Shown here: piece by piece, positions 17,701 to 25,411 of the stretch | Numbering within the stretch: position 1 is the stretch's first letter | Layout of the letters: each line of letters begins with the position of its first letter | Source: Methylacidiphilum caldifontis | GTDB lineage: Bacteria; Verrucomicrobiota; Verrucomicrobiia; Methylacidiphilales; Methylacidiphilaceae | Length of the DNA stretch: 64,000 nt | Direction: 5' to 3' | NCBI RefSeq assembly: GCF_017310505.1 | Contig: NZ_CP065957.1 | Coordinates: forward strand, 186,001-250,000 | Made by a program: the position numbers and the translations under genes | Notes under the pieces: generated by a model | The model's database searches: none | The model's input: only the letters and a program-made list of their open reading frames with translations | Told to the model about the DNA's origin: nothing

Positions 17701-17812
17701 GAACCTTTCATACTCCTTAGCAGATTATTTCTTTTGATTTTTAAATTAGTTGTAATCTGAAAAGAGCCTATAAAAGCCTTTTTTAAAAAAAATTTCAATA
17801 AGGAAAATTAAG

Positions 17813-18691
17813 ATGGATCTTTTTTATTCTCTCCTTATTTATGGATTGCTTCTTTATTTTTTTAAGATTCCTGCACCAAAGCTTCAAGCATTAGAATATC
17901 CTTTGAATATACTTTATGGTTTAACTTTTCTTCCCCTATGGCTTCATAGCCTTTTGGCTCAGAGCTCAAAGAAAAAAGCCCTTTATATTTTTTTATGGAT
18001 AACAGTCATTGTCATTATGGGTAAATTTAGCATTTTTTATTCCCATTATTCCTATTGCTATTATCTTGAGGCTTGTGGCTGTATCTTGTCTAACACTTCT
18101 CTTTTATTTTACATTCTATATCTAGGATTTTTATCTTCTTCCCCAATATCTTCAAAAGAAGAAAAAAAGAAAAACACTGACGAGATCCTTTATAATGAGC
18201 TTCTTGTAGTTTTAAAAGAAGATCCAGGGTTTTTATCCATTCCAGGGATTTCTTTTCAATCGGTTAGAAATCTACTTAGAGGAGTTTATGTGATTCCTAA
18301 GGAATCTTTCCCTTTTTTAACCAGAGATAACGTTGAACAATGGTGCCCCTGGTATGATGAATCAAAAATCATCGAAAAGAGTCTTAAGAGCCTTCAACAA
18401 GAACTCAAAGAACTTAAAGGAACGCTTTTAGTGTTTTCGGAAGAAAATCAGCGAGCGATAGCAAAAATTGAAAGACTTCAAGTTCGATGCGCAGAACTTG
18501 AAAAAACAAGGGATCAACTTCTTAAAGACATCCAAAAAATGCGTTCTGAGAGTCGACTCCAACATGTCTCAGATTTGCACAGACTGACTAATGAAGAACT
18601 TGAAAAAACAAAAGATAGCCGTATCCGGGAGATAAAAATTATCGATCAGATACTTTCCTTAAGACAATCCGCCGCTCAAGAAAATCATTAA
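17813..18691 (+). CDS. Membrane protein with C-terminal coiled coil
   Basis: The family of this 292-residue protein is not recognised. Four hydrophobic segments lie in the first ~115 residues (about 2-18, 28-45, 53-72 and 88-108). A cytoplasmic part of about 175 residues follows, whose second half (about 190-270) is a long heptad-rich coiled coil ('SLQQELKELKGTLLVFSEE', 'RCAELEKTRDQLLKDIQKM'). The layout resembles a membrane-anchored assembly or tethering protein. It overlaps the convergent RDD gene by 53 bp at the 3' end. It lies between the sigma factor and the PilN/O/P-like cluster. Confidence 0.55.
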   Translation: MDLFYSLLIYGLLLYFFKIPAPKLQALEYPLNILYGLTFLPLWLHSLLAQSSKKKALYIFLWITVIVIMGKFSIFYSHYSYCYYLEACGCILSNTSLLFYILYLGFLSSSPISSKEEKKKNTDEILYNELLVVLKEDPGFLSIPGISFQSVRNLLRGVYVIPKESFPFLTRDNVEQWCPWYDESKIIEKSLKSLQQELKELKGTLLVFSEENQRAIAKIERLQVRCAELEKTRDQLLKDIQKMRSESRLQHVSDLHRLTNEELEKTKDSRIREIKIIDQILSLRQSAAQENH

Positions 18692-19103
18692 TCGTTTTGT
18701 GTATTTTAAATTTGAGGCGTTTTATACCTACAGGATCAACTTTTTCCCAACGGCATTGGCTCAATAGATCTAACACGCTTACCCTAAAAAGCCCCAAAGC
18801 TACAAAAGGAAAAATGATTCGTAACAGCCCTCTTAGTAGTGCCCACCTTAGGTTAGTTTTTTCATGCACAATTTTTAATCCCATTATCCGATGAAAAGGC
18901 CGACTTTTGATCCTCAATTCCCAGAAGACACACCAAGAAAAATACAGGAGAGGAAATACTATTAAAAGAGTCAATTTGTCGAAAACTTTAGCACAGAGGC
19001 TAAAAAGAAATGTCCATTCAAAACCACTGATCAATCCCCTTTCAATGAGAGTAGGCCTTTTTTTAGAGATTAATTTTTGTGAAAGCTTTCGACTTCTGTT
19101 CAA
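18639..19103 (-). CDS. RDD-family membrane protein
   Basis: This 154-residue protein has a layout like the RDD family: 'LIERGLISGFEWTFLF' (first helix with an Arg near its start), a second helix 'LTLLIVFPLLYFSWCVFWEL', a short loop with 'RPFHRIMGLKIVHEKT' (the family's conserved G-x-K-I/V-V motif), and a third helix 'LLRGLLRIIFPFVALGLF'. RDD proteins are small inner-membrane proteins, mostly of unknown role, some linked to ion exchange. Its C-terminus overlaps the convergent coiled-coil membrane gene by 53 bp. Its role in the island is unclear. Confidence 0.6.
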   Translation of the reverse strand: MNRSRKLSQKLISKKRPTLIERGLISGFEWTFLFSLCAKVFDKLTLLIVFPLLYFSWCVFWELRIKSRPFHRIMGLKIVHEKTNLRWALLRGLLRIIFPFVALGLFRVSVLDLLSQCRWEKVDPVGIKRLKFKIHKTINDFLERRIVLRKVSDR

Positions 19104-19169
19104 ATCAAATATCTCCCCTTTTTTAATTAGTCTTTGGGCTAGTTTTTTTGTGATTGTCCTAATTATAAA

Positions 19170-19580
19170 ATGATGGGAAACATCGATATTTCTGTATTAA
19201 GAATACTGAACAATTTTTTCTTACTTTTTTGCTTAAGTAGCTGTTCTATTCATCCTTCGCTGTCTGGCCGTTTTCCTGTAAACCTTGATTGCCAGAAAAT
19301 TGATTATCTTATCTCTGCATCTCAACTCAAAGTAAAACCCTCGAAAGAAGGATTTGTCCTGATAAGTCCTTTGATCTATGGGAAAAAGATACTTTTGCCT
19401 ACCGGGACGATATTCCATGCCCAGAGAGTATTTCCACAAGCATTGCCTCCAAGATATGCCGTTGATGCTCTTAGATTGAATGCTAAATCTCCTTTTGTCC
19501 CTGCCACAGGAGTAGTCTTTTATTCCGAAGGAGAATATTGGCTAACGTTAAGTAATCTTTATTTACCAAAAAAAAGTTAA
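19170..19580 (+). CDS. Probable lipoprotein of the pilus-like cluster
   Basis: The product has 136 residues with an N-terminal hydrophobic segment ending in the lipobox-like 'FCLSSC' (Cys about residue 26), so it is probably a lipidated periplasmic or outer-membrane protein. The remainder is a small beta-rich domain ('GFVLISPLIYGKKILLPTGTIFHA', 'ATGVVFYSEGEYWLTL'). It is not recognised by family. It leads a plus-strand run of exported or membrane-anchored proteins (19.2-22.2 kb). A short lipoprotein in such a run recalls pilotins and DotD/TraH-type outer-membrane lipoproteins, but nothing diagnostic is visible. Confidence 0.5.
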   Translation: MMGNIDISVLRILNNFFLLFCLSSCSIHPSLSGRFPVNLDCQKIDYLISASQLKVKPSKEGFVLISPLIYGKKILLPTGTIFHAQRVFPQALPPRYAVDALRLNAKSPFVPATGVVFYSEGEYWLTLSNLYLPKKS

Positions 19581-19621
19581 TCAATGTTAAACCCGATCAG
19601 CTCACTTGAGCATATAGTATT

Positions 19622-20263
19622 ATGAAATCCAAAGAAGATTCAATCCGATCTGAACAGAAAAACCATCCTTGTCTATCTTCGCTTTTTTTTCTCCATCTCC
19701 ATTCGAATAACAAAAAAGACAAGACGGCGAGTCAAACTCCTATTTTCCTTATCGATACTGAAAAACTATTCTCCCAGTTCTTTTTTTTCTTTCTAATTAT
19801 CATTATTTTTATCCGCTTTTTTCAATTTCTATCCCTTTTGCACCATTATCCATGGAAAGTGGATTTTAAGAAGTTCGAAAAAATTAAGTTTGAAAAAAAT
19901 GAAATAACTAGCCTTCTTCAGTGGAACGATCTTTTCCTTGATAAGATCCTCAATAAGATCCATCCGAAAAGTTTTGTTGCCTCTATCTGTTTTTCATCTG
20001 TACCCGGTATTCAGGTTGAGCAGTTTTATCTTGAATTTCCTGAAGCATGTCCCCGGGCAAAGTGCACTTTAAAAGTCAAAGCGGAAGATCCAGGGGGCAT
20101 TGAAGCATTGGGTTTTTACACCGCTTATGCTTCGCTGGCATTTGAGAAGAGTACAGGCAAAAAGCTCAAGTTTGAGTTTAGCAACGTTCTCTTACCCAAA
20201 GAAAAAGGAAACCTGATAAATGCTGTGTTACTCTGTTTACCATTAAAAGAAGATTTCCAATGA
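19622..20263 (+). CDS. PilN-like single-pass membrane protein
   Basis: This 213-residue protein has one membrane segment at about 52-75 ('FFFFLIIIIFIRFFQFLSLL') after a ~50-residue cytoplasmic tail, then a periplasmic alpha/beta domain ('LQWNDLFLDKILNKIHPKSFVASICFSSVPGIQVEQFYLEF'). That is the topology and strand order of PilN/GspL-C type alignment-complex proteins. Its stop overlaps the next start (ATGA, 20260-20263), and the following gene has PilO character, which supports the call. The sequence itself is divergent, so the identification is by topology and order. Confidence 0.45.
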   Translation: MKSKEDSIRSEQKNHPCLSSLFFLHLHSNNKKDKTASQTPIFLIDTEKLFSQFFFFFLIIIIFIRFFQFLSLLHHYPWKVDFKKFEKIKFEKNEITSLLQWNDLFLDKILNKIHPKSFVASICFSSVPGIQVEQFYLEFPEACPRAKCTLKVKAEDPGGIEALGFYTAYASLAFEKSTGKKLKFEFSNVLLPKEKGNLINAVLLCLPLKEDFQ

Positions 20264-20835
20264 AAATAGGAATTATCAAGTTATTCTTTTTGGGTTTGTC
20301 GCTTATGGGGAGCTGGATTTTTTCGGGAATACTCCTCGATTATGCCCAGTCCATCGTCAACAAAAGGCAAGCCATGGAAACAGAATATGAAGCTTCAAAA
20401 CGATATGTAGAACAATTTTCTACCCAAGCAAAACGAATCAGTGAATTGAAAAGGGACTATGATACACGTAAAAAACAAAATACCGAAACCATTCTCATAG
20501 ACGTTTTATCTCGTTTCCAAAGGAAAAGAAATGACTTTAGACTAGTCAGCATTTTTCAAAGTCCTTTGGGCATTGGATTAAAAGCTGAAGCCAGATCAGC
20601 AGCGGTTGTGGATTTTTTAGATTTCTGTGAACAAGAGATGCCCGATTTTTCTTTTCAATCCATTTCATTAACTGCTCCAAGCATAGATACACGAACAGGT
20701 GCTCTACTTTGCGAATTTATTTTTAGACGCAACGACTTTGAAGCATCTTCACATCAAACTGGATCCTTAACTGCAGGAGAAAAAAAAGATGAAAAAATCC
20801 AACTTCTATCTCCCTCTCCATCTCTTAAAAAATAA
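20260..20835 (+). CDS. PilO/GspM-like membrane protein
   Basis: The layout of this 191-residue protein is a short cytoplasmic N-terminus, one membrane segment (about 5-25, 'IKLFFLGLSLMGSWIFSGILL') and a periplasmic coiled coil (about 30-75, 'KRYVEQFSTQAKRISELKRDYDTRK'). A ferredoxin-like alpha/beta domain follows ('FRLVSIFQSPLGIGLKAEARSAAVVDFLDFCEQ'). This is the PilO/GspM layout. It is coupled by a 4-bp overlap to the PilN-like gene upstream and overlaps the next gene by 47 bp. In type IV pili and type II secretion these proteins form the inner-membrane alignment complex that couples the GspE/PilB ATPase to the secretin. Confidence 0.5.
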   Translation: MKIGIIKLFFLGLSLMGSWIFSGILLDYAQSIVNKRQAMETEYEASKRYVEQFSTQAKRISELKRDYDTRKKQNTETILIDVLSRFQRKRNDFRLVSIFQSPLGIGLKAEARSAAVVDFLDFCEQEMPDFSFQSISLTAPSIDTRTGALLCEFIFRRNDFEASSHQTGSLTAGEKKDEKIQLLSPSPSLKK

Positions 20836-21487
20836 GCCTACTGAAAATCAAAATTATTCTGGAAACATTCCGAAAGTCATCCTTTCTTTTTTTTATTCCC
20901 ATCCTCTTTTTATTTTAATGTTCTTAGGAGGATTTCTTCTTTTGCTCTTAAAGATAAATGAAGGGCAACTCTCTGAATCGTCTAATCAAGTACAGGTAAA
21001 GCTCACCGACTTCGAGCTAATCAGTTCAACCGATAAGGATGGAAGTATTGGCTATGGAATATTAGGTTCTAAATCACCTCATTTAGTTCCGAAACCCGTG
21101 CCTTTGCCTGCAAATGGTATCGATGCTTTTGGGCTTCCTGTTCAAGGAACATTTTTGATTGGTTCATCGTTTGAAGACCAAAATAGTTCCCTCTCGGATC
21201 TAGCTTCTTCTATTCCCATTCAGGGATTTATGGAAGGAAAAGAGGTTATTATTGGCAACCGTGTTTTTCATCCCGGGGATGTTTTTTTGTTAAGAACGCC
21301 AGCCCAGCTTCAAAAAATTAAAGTTATCGCTATCGAATGTGACGCTCTTATTCTTCAAGACCAGGCAGGAACCGAAATAAGGGTTCCTTGGCCTAGAGTG
21401 ATACTAGATGAATATGGCGTATATGGAGAAATCCAAATTAATCATCATAGCAAGGGACAGAGCATAGAAAACCCTATTAATCGGTAA
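20789..21487 (+). CDS. PilP/GspC-like single-pass periplasmic protein
   Basis: This protein of 232 residues has a membrane segment at about 37-54 ('HPLFILMFLGGFLLLLLKI'), a Pro/Gly-rich linker and a C-terminal beta domain ('VIIGNRVFHPGDVFLLRTPAQL', 'CDALILQDQAGTEIRVPW') of the small beta-barrel type seen in PilP and GspC homology regions. The start codon lies inside the end of the PilO-like gene, with AGGAG about nine bases upstream, which favours this start despite the 47-bp overlap. It probably links the inner-membrane complex to an outer-membrane secretin. Assignment is by layout. Confidence 0.5.
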   Translation: MKKSNFYLPLHLLKNKPTENQNYSGNIPKVILSFFYSHPLFILMFLGGFLLLLLKINEGQLSESSNQVQVKLTDFELISSTDKDGSIGYGILGSKSPHLVPKPVPLPANGIDAFGLPVQGTFLIGSSFEDQNSSLSDLASSIPIQGFMEGKEVIIGNRVFHPGDVFLLRTPAQLQKIKVIAIECDALILQDQAGTEIRVPWPRVILDEYGVYGEIQINHHSKGQSIENPINR

Positions 21488-21488
21488 G

Positions 21489-22172
21489 ATGAAAAGAAAA
21501 GTGCTTTTTATTTTAGCTTTCTCTTGCCTTCTATGTTTATGCCTTGCTCAAAATCAACAGGATTTTTCTTCTAGCTTCAATGAAGAAGATATTGGAGTTG
21601 AATTTAAAAAAAACGAACTCACGCCTCAAGTCCCTTTTGAACATCCATTTGAAGAGGATAAACCATACGTTATTTTTGATATGAGCCTTAACGACTTTCT
21701 TAGGGCTATGGCTCAGAGGGCAAAATTCAATTATGTTTCTAAAAAATTGATACAAGGAAGGGTCAGTGCTGTATTTTATGCTACTGATCCTGTCATTATG
21801 GCCAAAACGGCAACAAAAACCAATGGTTATAGGCTTCTTGTCAAAGATAAATCGTTTGTAGTTCAAAAAGAAGAAAAAGAAGAAAAAGGAAAGAAGTATT
21901 CTAAAAATTCAATTCCTTTGTCTAGAAAGGAACGAGAGCAATTTGAGGAGATTCTTGCACGGGGACAAGAACCTGCTTATGGAGTTTTTAGATACCGGGC
22001 TAAGTTAAAACCAAATGGATATAATCGTTCCAATCACCCCATAAAATCTGAAAAAATAAAGGTTATGAAAAATCAAGGATCTAAGGCTCAAGCAAAAAAA
22101 AAGCTATTTCCATCCTCTAAAACAAATAACAACATTGGAAAAGAGCTAAAAAAAGATCATAAATCTAGATGA
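21489..22172 (+). CDS. Exported protein with secretin N-domain-like fold
   Basis: The product has 227 residues with a signal peptide (residues 1-20, 'VLFILAFSCLLCLCLAQ'). 'KPYVIFDMSLNDFLRAMAQRAKFNYVSKKLIQGRVSAVF' resembles the secretin N0/STN domain (a strand, then a helix of the type 'L..FL..LA..TG.N'). 'TKTNGYRLLVKDKSFVVQKEE' continues like the domain's final strands. The C-terminal third is a basic Lys-rich tail with no secretin channel domain. It could be a stand-alone N-domain adaptor or a truncated secretin. It closes the plus-strand run. A 197-bp AT-rich gap with nothing recognisable separates it from the restriction genes. Confidence 0.5.
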   Translation: MKRKVLFILAFSCLLCLCLAQNQQDFSSSFNEEDIGVEFKKNELTPQVPFEHPFEEDKPYVIFDMSLNDFLRAMAQRAKFNYVSKKLIQGRVSAVFYATDPVIMAKTATKTNGYRLLVKDKSFVVQKEEKEEKGKKYSKNSIPLSRKEREQFEEILARGQEPAYGVFRYRAKLKPNGYNRSNHPIKSEKIKVMKNQGSKAQAKKKLFPSSKTNNNIGKELKKDHKSR

Positions 22173-22369
22173 AATCTGTAACAAAAGTTCAGTTTTGATT
22201 ATTTGTTCTCTAATTTTTTTGTTCAATCTTTTGAAATTCTTTTCATAAAATCCACCTTGGTGACTATTCCAAACTCGTTGTCTAGTTGATTCCAGAGCAA
22301 TTCAAGACTCTTTAAGCTTTGCAATAAGTAAATTATATATCGAGAGAGCTAATTATTATACAGTGATGT

Positions 22370-25300
22370 TTACGCCATTTTCAAACAGGTAAACAACTTT
22401 TCACACCAGCTATTATCATCCAAGAATAAGAGATGGTTATTTTCATATTCTTTTTGAGTCGGCGGGTTGTTTCTTCCTTTAACCAATTCATCATAGGAAG
22501 TGACAGAGAGTATAAATGATTCCAATTGAATATTGCTATTTTTAAGCCCCTTTTCTATATCCTTAATTTCTTTTGAAAACTGTATTTTTTCATCGTGTAA
22601 TCCCTTGCTGTGAATTAATCCCTTTGGGTCTATAAAGACGATTGTTTGTTTATTATTCTCTTTTACCCACATAATAAAATCTGGATAAAATTTTGCCCAC
22701 TGCAGTTGAAAACCCACGCCAGAGAATGGGTAATTTCTAAGAAGATATATCTCAACACCCATGTATTTGTCTTGGTTATTATTCCAATATTCCCTCAAAC
22801 CTTTTACAAACTTATACTCACTGTCCACCAATCCTACTGGAGAAATTTTGTCTATGTTCTTGTTCTGAAGCAATATGGGCACATAGAGGAGGCGATCAAA
22901 ATAGATCCTTGGCAGAAGTTTATCATCGTCATTAAACAGTTCTATTAAATCCTTGGCCAGTTTTTTTATACCCGTAATCAGATCATTTTTTCTTTTAGTT
23001 TTATCTATTTGTATTGTATAGCCATACTCTTTCTCAAGAGCAGACAAAGGCGATTGTGTTCCAATAGTAGTGTAATATAGGTTTTCTGTCTCAAAGCGCT
23101 TAGCATGGTTTTCATAGAACAAGTCCAGATACTTTTTTATAACCAAAAGAGCAATCTCTTCGACACGTAGCAAATCCTCCTTCCTTTTGATATCAAAAAT
23201 ATCTGGAAGCCCTATTACTTTGAACCTATTTGATAAAAGTAATCTTTTTAGTCCGTTTCTATCCAAAACCAAATTCCAGTAACCTTTGGCAACTTTAATT
23301 TCACAAACCTCCTGCCATATCCTATCCCAATCAAGTATATCCATTTTATCAGCTGGAAATTTCGAGCTCTGAACATTTTCTTTTATCTTCTCTTTTGTAA
23401 TTTTCCCTTCCTTTCTCTCTGATGATAAATATACTGAGGCTTTTGGAAGAGGATCAATTGAGAAGCGAATTTTATCGTCAATATCGAACTTTAGAACTTT
23501 TTCCTCCTCAAACTTTTTGTTCTTATCTTTGGATAATATGTAAAGTGTTCTCCACCTATTTTCATGCAAAGGCTCTATAGGTATTTGAATAGTCTCAAAT
23601 TCTACATCTTCCCTCCGTATTGCCTCTAAAAATTTACTCAGATAATCAGCTTTAATGCCATAAATGTTGAGCGTCTCTAATGGGTGGATTTCGTTTCTCT
23701 TGCTTCTCTTAAGAGACATTCCTTTACCTTTTAATCTTATTCCTCTTCCAAACAACTGAATAATCTGAGGTCCATGCCCTGTACCAATATTGAGAAGCCC
23801 CATTGAGGAAACACGCCAGCTATCCCATCCTTCAATAAACTTCTTGGCTCCAATGAGTAGATTGATCTTTGAGCCTTCTCTTTTGATATCCTCAAAAAGA
23901 GAAGTTGATATTGCATCCTGCTCTATAGAAATTCCATCTTTCTCTAGCTGCTTCTTAAACCCAGAGACATCACCGATATTTATAACTCCGAAATATTCTT
24001 TCTCAGAGATCTTTAACCCAAGTTCTCCCTCGCTATTTTTAAGTTCATATATACATAAACTTCCCCTTCCACAGAAAACCTTGCGATATAAGTCATCAAT
24101 ATTTACTCTTCTGCTTTTGAGGTACGTAAATTTATCGCTAAATACATCCAAGCCTTCTTCATTTTTTAGCTTTGTATTTCCTTGTAAAATATCATTTACG
24201 CTCTTCTTAAGCCAATCTTCATATTTGATAGCCTTGTTTATGAGTTCAAGAATCTGAATAACATCTGAATTGCCTTCCTTTCCAGTGACTGTTGTTCCAA
24301 CAAAAATCCAGAGAGGCCTTTCAATGTTATGCTCTTTAGCTAAATTATTATTTTGCTCATATACCAAGAGCTGCTCATAAAAAGACAAAAGATTTGCTAC
24401 AAACATTATCTCTTGGAATTCTTGATCCGAGATTTTTGGCTGTCCCACATTTAAAACAGAAAAGTCCTTACCATATCCATCGAGATAAAAGTATTTATAA
24501 GAATAGTCAAAAAGGATAGATTTGGCGTATTCACGAAGTGTCTGTTGATTTCTCTCACTTAAAATCTGCCCGAACGTAGCACTGTATTCAAAAACAAAGC
24601 CATTTTCGGCAAGCTTATTTCTAATTGCTGCCCACTTTTGCTCTTCTCTTTTACCTTTATGCCCTTCATCTACAAAAATAAGTTTTCTACCCTCAAACGA
24701 ACTAACCGATAACGTCAGCCCATCCCCCTTCTTTTCCTCGACAAATTTGGTAATCTCTATGACTAGAAGTTGATTATCATTTCTAAAGTCACAGCTGAAA
24801 CTGCCTGAATAAAGTTGACAAGGAATTCCACTTTTGCGTAATTCTTCGAAGTGCTGTTTTGAAAGCCCTTCATTTGGAGTGATAAGAAGAATACTCTCTG
24901 GAGAAAAAATTTTATATCTCAAAAATTGGTAATAGTTGATATGCATTATCAATGTCTTGCCAGAGCCCGTTGCCATCCAAAAAGCAAGTTTGTTTAAATC
25001 TTTTTCAGTAAATTCGTCTATGATTTCAATATCCTGCTTTTGTTTATAGCTCTTCAAAAATTCATTCAACTCAGCCAAAAACTCTTTTTTTTTATTCTTC
25101 AGATTATCCAAGACAATATCGGTAAAAAGCACTGCTAGGTATTGAAAATATTTTAGAGAAATGAGCTCACGCCTGTATTTGTTTATTGCTTCTACATAGG
25201 ATTGAATGTTTGAGTTGTATCTAAGAAGATCAGCTTCGGATAGTTTGTCTTTCCTAAGATTATCAAGTAATCGGATAATATTGCCTGCTCCAACAGAAAC

Positions 25301-25411
25301 ATCCTTTAACTGCTCTTGCAACTTCTGCTGTAAATCTCTAAAATCATTGATGCCAAGAAGAGAAAAAATGTATTTATTTAATACATGATACTTTTCAATC
25401 TCAGTCTTCAC
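22370..25411 (-). CDS. res: Type III restriction enzyme Res subunit
   Basis: This 1013-residue subunit combines a superfamily 2 helicase/translocase with a nuclease. Visible motifs are Walker A 'ATGSGKTL' (about residue 147), the DExH box 'VDEGHKG' (about 248), a late helicase motif 'IQLFGRGIRLKGKGM' (about 560), and a C-terminal PD-(D/E)xK-type site 'YPDFIMWV...IVFIDPKG' (about 908-930). In type III systems Res cuts unmodified DNA only in complex with Mod. Its ATG overlaps the Mod stop (25408-25411), giving the usual mod-res order. The frame is intact throughout, so the enzyme is probably functional. Confidence 0.9.
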   Translation of the reverse strand: MKTEIEKYHVLNKYIFSLLGINDFRDLQQKLQEQLKDVSVGAGNIIRLLDNLRKDKLSEADLLRYNSNIQSYVEAINKYRRELISLKYFQYLAVLFTDIVLDNLKNKKKEFLAELNEFLKSYKQKQDIEIIDEFTEKDLNKLAFWMATGSGKTLIMHINYYQFLRYKIFSPESILLITPNEGLSKQHFEELRKSGIPCQLYSGSFSCDFRNDNQLLVIEITKFVEEKKGDGLTLSVSSFEGRKLIFVDEGHKGKREEQKWAAIRNKLAENGFVFEYSATFGQILSERNQQTLREYAKSILFDYSYKYFYLDGYGKDFSVLNVGQPKISDQEFQEIMFVANLLSFYEQLLVYEQNNNLAKEHNIERPLWIFVGTTVTGKEGNSDVIQILELINKAIKYEDWLKKSVNDILQGNTKLKNEEGLDVFSDKFTYLKSRRVNIDDLYRKVFCGRGSLCIYELKNSEGELGLKISEKEYFGVINIGDVSGFKKQLEKDGISIEQDAISTSLFEDIKREGSKINLLIGAKKFIEGWDSWRVSSMGLLNIGTGHGPQIIQLFGRGIRLKGKGMSLKRSKRNEIHPLETLNIYGIKADYLSKFLEAIRREDVEFETIQIPIEPLHENRWRTLYILSKDKNKKFEEEKVLKFDIDDKIRFSIDPLPKASVYLSSERKEGKITKEKIKENVQSSKFPADKMDILDWDRIWQEVCEIKVAKGYWNLVLDRNGLKRLLLSNRFKVIGLPDIFDIKRKEDLLRVEEIALLVIKKYLDLFYENHAKRFETENLYYTTIGTQSPLSALEKEYGYTIQIDKTKRKNDLITGIKKLAKDLIELFNDDDKLLPRIYFDRLLYVPILLQNKNIDKISPVGLVDSEYKFVKGLREYWNNNQDKYMGVEIYLLRNYPFSGVGFQLQWAKFYPDFIMWVKENNKQTIVFIDPKGLIHSKGLHDEKIQFSKEIKDIEKGLKNSNIQLESFILSVTSYDELVKGRNNPPTQKEYENNHLLFLDDNSWCEKLFTCLKMA

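Noticed and set aside
17551-17760. 69-residue plus-strand frame after the sigma factor
   Set aside because: The opposite-strand 57-residue frame has a ribosome site and a membrane helix; the plus frame has neither and reads as antisense.
23790-24257. 155-residue plus-strand frame inside res
   Set aside because: Antisense shadow of the helicase region, Ser/Leu/Pro-rich with no motif.
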